Positions 33,193-43,646 of a stretch of DNA of 64,000 bases are shown piece after piece. The position numbers were made by a program, and so were the translations under genes. The notes below the pieces were generated by a model. It saw only the letters and a program-made list of their open reading frames with translations. It searched no databases and was not told the origin of the DNA. Source of the DNA: Flavobacteriales bacterium (GTDB lineage: Bacteria > Bacteroidota > Bacteroidia > Flavobacteriales_F > PHOS-HE28); contig JACJZJ010000001.1 of the NCBI GenBank assembly GCA_020635675.1, positions 124,001-188,000 on the forward strand, written 5' to 3'. Within the stretch, counting starts at the first letter, position 1; each line of letters opens with the position of its first letter.

Positions 33193-34122
33193 TTAGAAGT
33201 AGCGCGGTGTCTTGATCTTGATCACATCCTGGCCCAGGTCCACTCCGAGCATCACTTCATGGGATCCCTGGGAATAGCCGCGCAGTTCACTGATGGTCAT
33301 GTCGTAGGCATACCCCGCCCGGAGGTAGGGGGTGATCTTGTACTCGATCATTCCGACAATGGCGTCACCGGTGCGGTACCCGACGCCGAACCAGAACCGT
33401 TCCTTGTACAGCACGTGGGTGTTCAGGTCCACCTCGAATGGTGCTTCGGGCTGGTATTTCACCATGATCGAAGGTTTGAGGTCGAAGTATTCGTTCAGAT
33501 GGAATACCCGGCCGGCGGTCAGATAGTAGTGCTGTGTGAAGTAGTGACCCGTTGCGGTCTGAACTTCCGGTGAGACGGCCTGGTCCGCGGCGTATAGCAT
33601 GGGTACGGATAGACCGACATAGCTCAGGGCGTCGTACCAATAGACGCCGAAGCCGAACTTGCCCACCAACTCGTTGCTGATGTTCTGAGCGAAGGCCGGG
33701 TCGTTCTCGTCCCAATAGCGCAATTGGTCGAGCTTGGCCGAGTAGAGCGAAAGCCCCGCCCTCAATCCAAGGCAGAGCTTGCTCGCGCCCAGTCGCAAAT
33801 GGTAGCTGTAATGCCCGTCGATCTCCAGGTCCCGGCTCACGCCGATCTGGTCGTGCACGATGCTCAGCCCTACGCCCATTTTGTTGTTCATCAAAGGGCC
33901 GTCCACGGCGAACATGCTCGTGCGGGGGGCACCATCGACATGCACCCATTGGGCCCGGTGCAGCAGGCTGCCGCTCACGTACGGATGGGTGCCGGCATAC
34001 GCAGGGTTCAGGAAAAGCCCGTTGAACATGTACTGGCTCACCATCACCTCCTGTTGGGTGAAGGCCGTCACCGGAGCGATGAACACAGCGATGGCGAGGA
34101 GCGATCCAAGGGGTTTGCGCAT
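33193..34122 (-). CDS. PorP/SprF family type IX secretion membrane protein
   Basis: The 309-residue product has a signal peptide (MRKPLGSLLAIAVFIAPVTAFTQQ) and the family start QYMFNGLFLNPAYAG followed by RAQW. The rest is a set of amphipathic strands for an outer-membrane barrel. SprF-type proteins are needed for secretion or surface anchoring of the large repeat adhesins with type B C-terminal domains encoded next to them, as with SprB in Flavobacterium johnsoniae. Here it lies 23 bp after the 3166-residue adhesin gene and 3 bp before the PorE-like gene, so it is most likely the dedicated partner of that adhesin. Confidence 0.94.
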   Translation of the reverse strand: MRKPLGSLLAIAVFIAPVTAFTQQEVMVSQYMFNGLFLNPAYAGTHPYVSGSLLHRAQWVHVDGAPRTSMFAVDGPLMNNKMGVGLSIVHDQIGVSRDLEIDGHYSYHLRLGASKLCLGLRAGLSLYSAKLDQLRYWDENDPAFAQNISNELVGKFGFGVYWYDALSYVGLSVPMLYAADQAVSPEVQTATGHYFTQHYYLTAGRVFHLNEYFDLKPSIMVKYQPEAPFEVDLNTHVLYKERFWFGVGYRTGDAIVGMIEYKITPYLRAGYAYDMTISELRGYSQGSHEVMLGVDLGQDVIKIKTPRYF

Positions 34123-34145
34123 GGTCGAGGTGGCTTTATCGGGGA

Positions 34146-37100
34146 TCAGCGACGCAGGTCTACATAGTTCTGGAGCGTGATGGCGCCGCCATTGATGTTC
34201 AGGAGCACGAAGTAGGTGCCGTCCGGGAGCGGCCGGCCTTGCAGGTTCTCACCGTTCCAGTCATTGCGGTAATTGAGCCGTTCGTAGACCTTGTTGCCCC
34301 AGCGGTTCATCACGACGAGCTCATTGCTGGAATAGCCGTCCAGACCCTGGATGAGGTAGAGGTCGTTCCGGCCATCACCATTGGGGCTGAAACCTGTGGG
34401 CAGGACCAGGTCCGTGGGTTCATCGAGGGTGATCTCCAGGATGGTCGTACACCCGTTCGCATCGGTTATGGTCACTTGATGCTCACCTGCACTGAGCCCG
34501 TTCACATTCGCCGTCGTTCCACCGTTCGTCCAATCGAATGTGTATGGAGGCGTTCCCCCCTGTACGGTCACGATGATCGATCCATCATGCCCCTGAAAGC
34601 TGCTGACGTTGTACCCGTTCGGATAGGTATGCGCCGTGGCAGTGGCGGTCAGCTCGTCGCTTTGCCCGACCACATAGGTTTCCGACCAGGCGCATCCATC
34701 GGCATTCGTGATCGCTACCGTATATGTCCCGGCTTGGAGTCCCGCGAGGTCTTCCATGCCGCTGCCATTGTTCCAAGTGAATAGGAAAGGAGCCGTACCC
34801 GAGATTATCTGGAGATCTATGGCACCGCCGTCGGATCCATAGCACAGGGCATCTGTGACCGTGGCTTCGGCATCGATCCCCGGTGTGCCGGGTACATCAG
34901 TGGAAAGCTGCGCGGTGCATCCGTTCGCATCGACCACGGTCACACTGTACGCGCCGGCGGAAAGGCCGCTCAGGTCCTCACTGTTCGCGGCGCCATTCCA
35001 GGCGAAGGCGTAGGAAGGGCTGCCACCGCTGACGGTCAGGTCGATCGCTCCGGTGGACAGGCCGCATGCGGCTTCCGTGGCCGAAGCCTGAAGGACCAGG
35101 GGATCCGGTTCGATCAGGTCGATGCAGGATTGCGTTGCGCATCCGTTCGTGTCCACGATGGAGAGGCAATACGCGCCGGCAGCAAGTGCGGAAATGATCG
35201 GGTCGTTCGCACCGAAACCGTTCGGCCCGCTCCAGTCGAACTGGTAGCCGGGGGTGCCGCCATTGACGGTGGCTTGGACCGACCCATCCCCGGCACCGTT
35301 GCACGAGATGGCACTCCCCCCGGGGAACGTGTCGGCGATCAGAACGACGTCAAAGGCTGGTGGGGCCGTGAGCGTGATGGTGTTGGACAACATGCAACCG
35401 TTCGAGTCGGTGACGGTCACGAAGTAGTCCCCGGCGATAAGGCCTGCGAGGTCCTCATCGGTGGAAGTGGATCCGTTCGGTCCGCTCCAGTCGTAGGAAT
35501 AGCCGCCGCTTCCGCCTGCAATGGTCAGGTCGATGGTTCCATCCTGGCTGTCCGGGCAGCTCGTTTGATAGCCGCCCGCGAAGACGGAAAGGAAATGGCT
35601 TTCCACTAGGGCGCTGTCCGGCTCGGACAAGGTGATCTGCATTTCATGCGTGCACTGGTTGGCATCGATGATCACGAGTTCGTAATCACCCGCAGGCACA
35701 CCGGAAATATCCTCGCTGTCATAGCTCGTACTGTCGGGTCCGCGCCAATCAAAGGTGTAGGGCCCCGTGCCGCCGGCGACCGTCAGGTCCACGGAGCCGT
35801 CGCTCGCCCCATTGCAACTGATATTGGTGCCGCTCGGGAACAGCGCAGGGTCCAGGGATCCGGCCAACGGATCAGCCGGACTGGTCAGCGTGATCGATGT
35901 GTCCAGCGGGCATCCGTTCGCATCCGTGACCGAAAGGTGATATTCGCCGGCGACCAGCGCGTTGAGCGTGGCAGCCTGGCTGGCGAAACCGTTCGGTCCG
36001 CTCCAGTCGATGGTCAAAGGCAGCGTACCACCGGCTATGCTCACTTCGATCACCCCGGTGCTGTCCCCGGCGCATGGAATGTTCACGTTACCGTAGTTGC
36101 TGAGGTAGGTCGTAAGGTCCATCGGCGTCGATGCGGCGATCGTTGCGCTCTGGGTGGTCCCGCAATTGTTCGCATCGGTGATCTGCACCGTGTATTGGCC
36201 GCCGCCCAACGCATCGACATCCTCGGTGGTGGCCACGAAGCCGTTGGGACCGCTCCAGGTCGTGGCATAAGGGTCGACCCCGCCGGTGATGGTCAGGTCG
36301 ATCGCGCCATCATCAAGGCCGTCGCAGACGTTGCCGCTCACGTCAAGCGTCGCGAGAAGGTCACCTGCCTGGTCGAGTGAATAGGTGCTACCTGCCGTAC
36401 AGCCGTTCGCATCGGTGATGATCACGGAGTAGATGCCCGCGGCCATACCGGAAAGGTCCTCGGCATTGCTTCCGAACCCGCCCGTCCCGGACCAACTGAA
36501 TTGATAGGGCGCGGTACCACCGCTTGGCGTAATGTCCACCGCACCATCGTTCCCGGAGCAGCCGACCTGATAGCCATTGCCCGCGTCGGACAGCGTGCCC
36601 GTGATCCCGACCATGGTCGGTTCGGTGATGGTCACCGACGCACCTGCGCTGCAACCGGAAACGTCAGTGACCAGAAGCTGATAGAGACCGGCCACGAGAC
36701 CGGTCGGATCGGAATCGGAGGACGTGAATCCGTTGGGGCCGCTCCACGCATACATGTAGCCGCCCCCGCCGCCTGTGGTCGTGATGGAGATGGTGCCTGC
36801 GGCGGAACCCTGGCAGGGCACGTTGTAGCCATTGCCGTATTGGCTCACGGCCACGTTGATCGCGATCGGAACAGGGGTGGTCAGTACCACCTGGGCGGCC
36901 TCGCTGCAGCCGTTGGCATCGGTCACTGTCACGGTATATGTCCCGGCCGCAAGACCGCTCAGGTCGAATGCGTTGGACTGGAATGCGTTCGGCCCGGTCC
37001 AGTGCGAGGAATAGGGTGCGTTGCCTCCGGTGATCGAAAGATCGATCTCCCCGTCCGCGGACCCACCACAGCTCACACCCCCGCCACCGGGGAAGAGGGT

Positions 37101-40100
37101 CGGCACCAGGTCGATGCTGAGCGGCGCCGGCTCGTTCAGGTCGATGTCGGCAACGTCGGAGCATCCGAGCAGGTCATGGACCTCCAGGATATAGTTCCCG
37201 GCGACCAGCCCAGTGATGTCCTCGGTGCTCGCCGTGAATCCATTGGGGCCTGTCCAAATGAACGTATAGGGTTGCACGCCGCCGGCGACCAGGGCATCGA
37301 TGCTGCCGTCAGCCGAGCCGATGCAACTCACGTTCCCATTTCCGACCAGTGCTGGGACCAATCCGACATGGACCGGAGGGGGTTGCGTGATGGTGTAGGT
37401 CCGTAGGGTCTGGCATCCGTTCTGGTCCGTCAATGTGAGGTCATAGGTGCCTGGGAGCAGGTCGCCGATGTAGTTGGTGATCGCGGAATAGGCACCTGGA
37501 CCGTTCCAGGAGTAGTAATAGGGCGCGGTGCCACCGGACGCGGAAATGAAGATCGAGCCATCGTTCGCGCCGGCGCAGGAGACATTGTAACCGCCGGGGA
37601 ACGCGGATGTGATGCCGTTCACTGCAAAGGCGCCCGGTTCGTTCACATCGACGCTCTGCTCGTGGACGCAGCCGTTCGCATCGTTGATGGTGACGAAATA
37701 CACACCTGCATAGAGCGCGGACAGGTCCTCATCGGTGGACGAGAACGCTGCGGGTCCGCTCCAGAAGTAGGTGTAGGGTCCCACGCCTCCGCTGACGTCC
37801 AATGCAATGGCCCCGTCGTTCGAACCATGGCACAATGCCGTGGTCGCTGTGGCGTTGGAGGCGATCGCCGGAGGAGCGGTCAGTGTGATCGCGTCCGTCC
37901 GGATACAACCGTTCAGATCGGTCACCGTCACCTGGTAATTGCCGGGCTGCAGATGATCGATGTCCTCGGTATTGCTGGTGAACGCGTTCGGGCCGGTCCA
38001 TTGGAAATGATAGCCACCGGCACCGCCGCTGAGGTCCATGGCGATGCTGCCGTTGGCGGTGTCGGCGCATGTGGTGGCGAAACCTCCGTTGAACATCGAC
38101 CCGGTGAGGGTCATCGCCAGGGGCGAGGGTTCGGTCAATGTCGTCGTGGCCCCTGTGGTGCAACCGGCCGCATCGATGATCATGGCGGAATAGGTCCCTG
38201 CCGGGATGGCGGTCAGGTCCGCACCGTTGCTTGTGAAGCCGTTCGGCCCGGTCCAGAGGATGGAATAGGGCGCCGACCCGCCTGAAATGGTCAGGTCGAT
38301 GGCTCCATCGCTACCGCCTGAGCAAGAGACATTGTCACCGTTGTCTTGGACCAGGGACACCTGGCTTGTGGTCAGCGCGGGTGCCTGTTCAAGTTCGATC
38401 ATGCCCGTCATGGCGCAACCGTTGACGTCCGTGACCGAGATCGAATAGATCCCGGCGGTGAGACCGGATATGTCCTCGGTGTTCGCAGCGAAACCGTTGG
38501 GGCCACCCCATGCGATAGTGTAGGGGAGCGTTCCTCCGGTCAGGGTCGCGTCGATCGACCCATCACTGCTGCCATTGCAACTGACCGCATATCCACCGGC
38601 GTAAGTGCTGGCGGAAAGCGCATTCACCAGAGGAGCGGGCCCGTTCACGGTGAGATCGACGAGCGCATTGCATCCGTTCGCATCGGTGATCGTCACTTGA
38701 TAGGCACCGGCGGCGATCCCGGACAGGTCCTCGCTCGTGCTGGTGAATCCGTTCGGGCCCGACCATTGGTAGGATAGTGGTACAGTGCCTCCGGAAGCGC
38801 TCAGGTCGATCGATCCATCGCTGCTGTTGGCGCAGCTGACGCCCCATCCGCCAGGATAGCTGCCCGGGGTCGCATTGGCAGTGATAAGACCGGGTTCGGT
38901 GACGTCGAAGGATCGTGTCGCGCTGCAGCCGTTCGCGTCGATGATCTGAAGCTGGTAGATCCCCGAGGCCAATGCCGTGATATCCGCCGTGTTCGCTGTG
39001 AAACCATTGGGCCCTGTCCATGAGGCGCTGTAGGGAGCCACGCCTCCGCTGATGGTGGCGTCGATGGCGCCCGTGGGAGTACCCTGGCAGGTGGCGGTGG
39101 TGATCCCCGCCGTCGCATCGAGCGCAGGTGGGGCGGAGAGGGTGAAATGTTGCGTGTAGGTGCAGCCATGCGCATCGGTCACCAGGAGGTCGTACACACC
39201 CACCTCCAGACCGGTGAGGTCCTCGAGACCGGTGGTGTTCCCGAACGCGTCGTTCCATTGATAGGAGTAAGGCGCCGTTCCACCGTTGGTGGTGATGTTG
39301 ATGCTGCCGTCCGACGCGTCGGTGCAGGAGACGTTGTACCCGCCGCCGAAGGTGCCGAGCACCGCGCTGACACCGACCGGTTGGGTCGGGCCGTTGATGG
39401 TCACAGGGAATTGCTTTGGTGTGTCGCAACCATTGTTGTCGGTCACCGTGATCGTGTACAGGCCGGGTGCCAGGCCTGTGGCGCTGGCCCCGTATTGTGG
39501 CGGGACGGTATTCCACTCCACCGTGTAGTTGCCGCTCCCGCCGCTGATGTCGAAGGTGGCATACCCATCGTTCGAGCCGAAGCAGCTTACATGGCCGATG
39601 TCCTCCACAAAGGCCGAAATGCCGATGATGGGCTGGACGACCTGCACATTGACGGAGGCGCTGCAGCCGTTCGAATCCAGGACCTGCGCCGTGTAGGTGC
39701 CCGCGGAAAGGCCGCTCGCCGTCGCTCCGGTCTGGGCCGGTTGGGTGCTCCAAACGATCTGATAGGGCATGGTCCCGCCAGATGGCGAGACGGTCGCGCT
39801 GCCGCTGTTCGCTTCATAGCAGAGCACGTTCGTTACGCTGGTGATCGACAATGCAAGGGGGGCGCTCGGTCCGGTGATCGTGGCCGTGGTCTGTGCGGCG
39901 CACCCGTTGTTGTCGGCGATGGTCACCGGATAGGTGCCCGCAACGAGCGATCCGGCCGTGGCGCCGGTCTGTACCGGTATCGTGTTCCAGGAATAGGTAT
40001 ACGGGGCATTGCCACCCGACCCGGCCACCGTGGCCGATCCGGTGGCGGACCCGTAGCAGCTCTGTGCGGTGGTCCCAATGAGATCGACGGTCACCGGGGA

Positions 40101-43100
40101 AGGTTGGGTCAGAACGATGGATCCGGAGGCCGTGCAGGTGTTCGCGTCCGTTATCACCAGGTCGTAGGTCCCTGCCGTCAGTCCGGAAGGGTCCTCGGAG
40201 GAGGAAGTATAACCGCCAGGCCCTGACCAATCGAACGCGTAGGGCGCGACACCGCCCGTGATCGAGGCGTCGATACTGCCGTTCGCTCCGCCATTGCAAC
40301 TGATATTGGCCGAACCGTGGACCGATGGGGTCAGGCCCACCGAAATGGCCAAGGCCGTGGTCAGGTCGAAGGTCTGCGAGGTGCTGCAACCGTTCGCATC
40401 GGTCACGGTGAACTGGTACTGGCCCGTGCCGAGACCACTGATGTCCTCGCTGGAGGCCGTGTATCCGTTCGGGCCGGTCCAGCTGAACGCATAGGGCGGT
40501 GTGGCACCGCCGATGGTCATGTCGATGGCCCCGTCGGTGCTGTTGCCACAACTGACCGGTACGCCATTGTGGTCGCTGATCGTACTTGCGAGCGAGAACA
40601 GGCCGGGCTGGTTGACATCGAACGATGCATTGGCCGAGCAGCCATGCGCATCGGTCACCATCAACGTATAGCCTCCTGCGACGAGTGACCCGATGTCCTC
40701 ACTGGTACTCGAGAAGCCACCGGGCCCGCTCCAAAGGAGACCATAGGGTGCCGTACCACCGGAGATCGTGGCATCGATCGCGCCATCTGCCGCGCCCTGA
40801 CAGTTGGCGGGGGTCACGTTGCCGGAGATCATCAGCGGGTCCGGTTCGGAAATGGTCACGCTGGCAATGGCCGAACAACCGTTGGAATCGATGACCGTCA
40901 CGCTCCGTGGGCCTGCGCTCAGACCGATGGCCGTTGCAGCGTTCTGCACCGGGGTCGTATTCCAGGAGTAGCCGTAAGGGCCGGTCCCCCCGGTGACGAG
41001 CACATGGGCGCTGCCATTGCTGCCGCCATGGCAGGCTACATCCGTGCTCCCGTCCACCAGCGCGTTCAGCGCCGCGCCGGGACCCGTGATGGCGACGTTG
41101 AGCGAGGCGGAACAGCCGTTGGCATCATGAACGGTCGCGATATGTGCTCCCGCATCGAGGCCGACCGCGGTGGCCGCCGTTTGTACAGGCGTCGTGTTCC
41201 AGGAATACGTGATCGCCCCCGTACCGCCAGAGGCCTGAACGGTGGCACTTCCGGTGGAACCACCGAAGCAATTCACGTTCTGCTGCGCGAACAAGGACAC
41301 GGTGAGCGCATTGGCCGGTCCGGTGATGGTCACATCGCGGGTCGTCCCACAACCGTTCGCATCGGAGATCGTCGCCGTCCAGGTGCCCGCGGGCAACGCG
41401 GTCGCCATGGGGCCGTTCTGCGGAGGCACCGTGTTCCATTGGATGGTGTATGGTGACGTTCCCCCGCTCACGTTCAGCGACGCGCTTCCGGTGGCTTCGC
41501 CCTGGCAGGCCACATTGATCAGTTGTGCGACCGTGGTCTGGATCGGCTGGGTGGGGCCGGTGATGGACGTCGATGCGGTCGTCGCACAACCGTACGTGTC
41601 GGTCACGGTCACCTGGTAACTTCCTACGGCAAGGGGTGTCGCAGTGGTGCCGGTCTGCACGGGTGCCGTGTTCCAGGAGTAGCTGTAGGGAGGAATGCCG
41701 CCATTGACATCCACTGTCGCACTGCCGAGACCATCACCGAAGCAGGTCACGTTCGTGGTTCCTGTGATGGAGGCGTTGAGCGGAGTGGTCTCCGTCAGCG
41801 TCGTCGAGCCGGCCGCCGTGCAGCCGTGCGAATCGGTCACGCTTACGGAATAGGTTCCCGCGAACAGACCATAGATATCCTCCGCGCTGCTGGAGTAGCC
41901 GTTCGGTCCGGTCCAGGTCACCGCGTAGGGGCCTGTTCCTCCGGCGATCTCGGCATCAATGGCGCCGTCATGTCCGCCAAAGCAGCTGATGTTCTGGCCG
42001 AAAGGAAGGATCGAGGGGTCGAGGACGACGGCCAGGGGTTGTGGCTCGTTCACGATGAAGTTCTGCGTGCGGGTGCAGGCCGCATCGACCACGGTCACAG
42101 AGTAGGTGCCGGATGGTATCCCGCTGATGTCCTGCGTGGCGGCAGTGAAACCGTTCGGTCCGGTCCAACTGTAGGAATATGGAGGCAGGCCGTTGCTTAC
42201 GCTCAGATTGATCGCGCCATTGACGGCGCCTTGGCAAAGGGGTGAGGTGATCGCAGCGCTCAGGGCCAGGTTGCTCACGCGGACCGTCCGGTTAAAGGCC
42301 TTGCTGCAGGTTCCATCCGTGACCGTCACGGTATAGGTGGTCGTGCTGGTGGGAGATGCGACTGGATCCGGGCAGGTGGTGCAACTCAGGCCGGTGGCCG
42401 GCGACCAGGAGAACGACGAGCCCCCCGTTACGCTGAACGGCCACGAGCCTCCATTGCAAATGGTGCCTCCCAGGGAGACCGAAGCGAAGAGCGAATCGCG
42501 GATGTTGAAGGTCAGCGAATCGATGATCGTACTTGGACAGCTCGGGTTGCCCAGCACGACATGGATGTCCTCGACACCTTCGTTCAGCACATCGAACAAA
42601 GGGGTAACCACTTGGTCGACATAGGTCTGGTTAGGAGGAATGGTGATGTGTTTGGCCACGTTGGGGTTCACATTGCCGATCTGCTGGTAGTCCGTTCCGT
42701 TCGTCGCCGTGCCCATCAGGTAGTAGTCCAGCGGCAGCGCCGTGGGTCGTGGATTGGCGCGACTGAACCGGATCCATCCGCTGTTGCAGGCTTCGATCAT
42801 GTCCGGGCCCCCGTTCGCGGTATAGGTGCTCAAGCTCAGGCTTGGGCTATGGACCTTGGCGATGAAGACCCCGGAGTCGAACTTCTTGTCGGAGGCGTCG
42901 GCAACGATCAACTGCAGATGATACGTCTGGCAGGGCTGGACAACCGATTCGGCGAACAGTCCTTGCGTGAACCCATCGTACTGGATGTCAGCACCGCCGG
43001 CGTTGTCGTGATAGTAGCTGCTGTTGGATCCATTGTTCACGTTGTTGATCGTGACCGGAGTGGTCGTGTTCGGCACCAGCGCGATGTTGTGCGCACTTCC

Positions 43101-43646
43101 GGCACCGGGGTCCCCGGAAATGCCCGGTCCGCTGATGAAGAAGCCGAACACGTCGTTGTACTGTGAACCGACCCATTCGTTGTACTCCTCGGATCCGAAC
43201 ACGAAATCGAAATGCAACGAGTCCCCGGAAGGGATCACGTCGAACTCGAACTTGCACGCGTTGTAGGTGGTGCGGCCGGTCACATTGTTGAGGAGCGGGT
43301 TGCCCCCTGTGCTGGGCTGGTAGGAGGTGTTCTCGACATCGTTCGGCCCGATCGCGTCCGAGATGCGCCCGGAAGTGAGGATCACACCCTCGGTGACAGG
43401 ACCGAACAGGCTTCCGGAATAGGTGAAGTCACCGTATCCCTGCGGATCACAGTTGATCTGTGGGTTCGAGATGCTGACGCCCTGTCCGGTGATGGTGCTG
43501 GCCAACTGCTGCAGGTCGGTCTGCTGGTTCACGGTGAGCTGCGCCATGATCGGAGCACCTCCCATCAGGAATAGTGATGCGGTGAGCAGGAACGCGCCTG
43601 ATGCGGAGCGTGCAAGGGGTCGTTGGTCCTTCGCGATCGTGCTCAT
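34146..43646 (-). CDS. Giant T9SS surface adhesin with 32 SprB-type repeats
   Basis: This 3166-residue protein has a signal peptide (ending GGAPIMAQ), a choice-of-anchor-L domain at about 45-265 (FDFVFGSEEYNEWVGS), a Calx-beta-like segment at about 270-385 (VEDIHVVLG), and an Ig-like cysteine-rich segment at about 390-458. About 32 SprB-type repeats of 75-86 residues follow at 460-3079, then the gliding-motility type B C-terminal domain from 3080 (LPTGFSPNGDGRNDLY, NRWGNKVYE, DGTYFVLL). Each repeat has one Cys near its start (CxGxxDGxI) and one near its end (DANGC). It should be exported by the T9SS and used in adhesion or gliding. The ATG at 43646 overlaps the upstream stop (ATGA); the frame is open to 43661. 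Confidence 0.95.
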   Translation of the reverse strand: MSTIAKDQRPLARSASGAFLLTASLFLMGGAPIMAQLTVNQQTDLQQLASTITGQGVSISNPQINCDPQGYGDFTYSGSLFGPVTEGVILTSGRISDAIGPNDVENTSYQPSTGGNPLLNNVTGRTTYNACKFEFDVIPSGDSLHFDFVFGSEEYNEWVGSQYNDVFGFFISGPGISGDPGAGSAHNIALVPNTTTPVTINNVNNGSNSSYYHDNAGGADIQYDGFTQGLFAESVVQPCQTYHLQLIVADASDKKFDSGVFIAKVHSPSLSLSTYTANGGPDMIEACNSGWIRFSRANPRPTALPLDYYLMGTATNGTDYQQIGNVNPNVAKHITIPPNQTYVDQVVTPLFDVLNEGVEDIHVVLGNPSCPSTIIDSLTFNIRDSLFASVSLGGTICNGGSWPFSVTGGSSFSWSPATGLSCTTCPDPVASPTSTTTYTVTVTDGTCSKAFNRTVRVSNLALSAAITSPLCQGAVNGAINLSVSNGLPPYSYSWTGPNGFTAATQDISGIPSGTYSVTVVDAACTRTQNFIVNEPQPLAVVLDPSILPFGQNISCFGGHDGAIDAEIAGGTGPYAVTWTGPNGYSSSAEDIYGLFAGTYSVSVTDSHGCTAAGSTTLTETTPLNASITGTTNVTCFGDGLGSATVDVNGGIPPYSYSWNTAPVQTGTTATPLAVGSYQVTVTDTYGCATTASTSITGPTQPIQTTVAQLINVACQGEATGSASLNVSGGTSPYTIQWNTVPPQNGPMATALPAGTWTATISDANGCGTTRDVTITGPANALTVSLFAQQNVNCFGGSTGSATVQASGGTGAITYSWNTTPVQTAATAVGLDAGAHIATVHDANGCSASLNVAITGPGAALNALVDGSTDVACHGGSNGSAHVLVTGGTGPYGYSWNTTPVQNAATAIGLSAGPRSVTVIDSNGCSAIASVTISEPDPLMISGNVTPANCQGAADGAIDATISGGTAPYGLLWSGPGGFSSTSEDIGSLVAGGYTLMVTDAHGCSANASFDVNQPGLFSLASTISDHNGVPVSCGNSTDGAIDMTIGGATPPYAFSWTGPNGYTASSEDISGLGTGQYQFTVTDANGCSTSQTFDLTTALAISVGLTPSVHGSANISCNGGANGSIDASITGGVAPYAFDWSGPGGYTSSSEDPSGLTAGTYDLVITDANTCTASGSIVLTQPSPVTVDLIGTTAQSCYGSATGSATVAGSGGNAPYTYSWNTIPVQTGATAGSLVAGTYPVTIADNNGCAAQTTATITGPSAPLALSITSVTNVLCYEANSGSATVSPSGGTMPYQIVWSTQPAQTGATASGLSAGTYTAQVLDSNGCSASVNVQVVQPIIGISAFVEDIGHVSCFGSNDGYATFDISGGSGNYTVEWNTVPPQYGASATGLAPGLYTITVTDNNGCDTPKQFPVTINGPTQPVGVSAVLGTFGGGYNVSCTDASDGSINITTNGGTAPYSYQWNDAFGNTTGLEDLTGLEVGVYDLLVTDAHGCTYTQHFTLSAPPALDATAGITTATCQGTPTGAIDATISGGVAPYSASWTGPNGFTANTADITALASGIYQLQIIDANGCSATRSFDVTEPGLITANATPGSYPGGWGVSCANSSDGSIDLSASGGTVPLSYQWSGPNGFTSTSEDLSGIAAGAYQVTITDANGCNALVDLTVNGPAPLVNALSASTYAGGYAVSCNGSSDGSIDATLTGGTLPYTIAWGGPNGFAANTEDISGLTAGIYSISVTDVNGCAMTGMIELEQAPALTTSQVSLVQDNGDNVSCSGGSDGAIDLTISGGSAPYSILWTGPNGFTSNGADLTAIPAGTYSAMIIDAAGCTTGATTTLTEPSPLAMTLTGSMFNGGFATTCADTANGSIAMDLSGGAGGYHFQWTGPNAFTSNTEDIDHLQPGNYQVTVTDLNGCIRTDAITLTAPPAIASNATATTALCHGSNDGAIALDVSGGVGPYTYFWSGPAAFSSTDEDLSALYAGVYFVTINDANGCVHEQSVDVNEPGAFAVNGITSAFPGGYNVSCAGANDGSIFISASGGTAPYYYSWNGPGAYSAITNYIGDLLPGTYDLTLTDQNGCQTLRTYTITQPPPVHVGLVPALVGNGNVSCIGSADGSIDALVAGGVQPYTFIWTGPNGFTASTEDITGLVAGNYILEVHDLLGCSDVADIDLNEPAPLSIDLVPTLFPGGGGVSCGGSADGEIDLSITGGNAPYSSHWTGPNAFQSNAFDLSGLAAGTYTVTVTDANGCSEAAQVVLTTPVPIAINVAVSQYGNGYNVPCQGSAAGTISITTTGGGGGYMYAWSGPNGFTSSDSDPTGLVAGLYQLLVTDVSGCSAGASVTITEPTMVGITGTLSDAGNGYQVGCSGNDGAVDITPSGGTAPYQFSWSGTGGFGSNAEDLSGMAAGIYSVIITDANGCTAGSTYSLDQAGDLLATLDVSGNVCDGLDDGAIDLTITGGVDPYATTWSGPNGFVATTEDVDALGGGQYTVQITDANNCGTTQSATIAASTPMDLTTYLSNYGNVNIPCAGDSTGVIEVSIAGGTLPLTIDWSGPNGFASQAATLNALVAGEYHLSVTDANGCPLDTSITLTSPADPLAGSLDPALFPSGTNISCNGASDGSVDLTVAGGTGPYTFDWRGPDSTSYDSEDISGVPAGDYELVIIDANQCTHEMQITLSEPDSALVESHFLSVFAGGYQTSCPDSQDGTIDLTIAGGSGGYSYDWSGPNGSTSTDEDLAGLIAGDYFVTVTDSNGCMLSNTITLTAPPAFDVVLIADTFPGGSAISCNGAGDGSVQATVNGGTPGYQFDWSGPNGFGANDPIISALAAGAYCLSIVDTNGCATQSCIDLIEPDPLVLQASATEAACGLSTGAIDLTVSGGSPSYAFAWNGAANSEDLSGLSAGAYSVTVVDANGCTAQLSTDVPGTPGIDAEATVTDALCYGSDGGAIDLQIISGTAPFLFTWNNGSGMEDLAGLQAGTYTVAITNADGCAWSETYVVGQSDELTATATAHTYPNGYNVSSFQGHDGSIIVTVQGGTPPYTFDWTNGGTTANVNGLSAGEHQVTITDANGCTTILEITLDEPTDLVLPTGFSPNGDGRNDLYLIQGLDGYSSNELVVMNRWGNKVYERLNYRNDWNGENLQGRPLPDGTYFVLLNINGGAITLQNYVDLRR
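34410..42269 (-). repeat. Array of 32 SprB-type coding repeats
   Basis: The 7.9-kb segment encodes 32 tandem domains. By eye they fall into two classes. Most have the core WTGPNGF...EDISGL; repeats 3-6 and 10-12 have WNTxPVQTGATAxGL and are shorter. Units are diverged, not identical, so the array is old enough to have accumulated many changes. The last unit lacks the first cysteine (VSSFQGHDGSI). Confidence 0.9.

Noticed and set aside
36501..37406. Open frame on the plus strand in the repeat region
   Set aside because: Its repeating Gly/Arg/Val pattern mirrors the SprB repeats on the other strand.
34410..42269. Tandem repeat array considered as CRISPR or satellite DNA
   Set aside because: The period is about 225-260 bp, units are diverged, and they encode conserved protein domains in one open frame.
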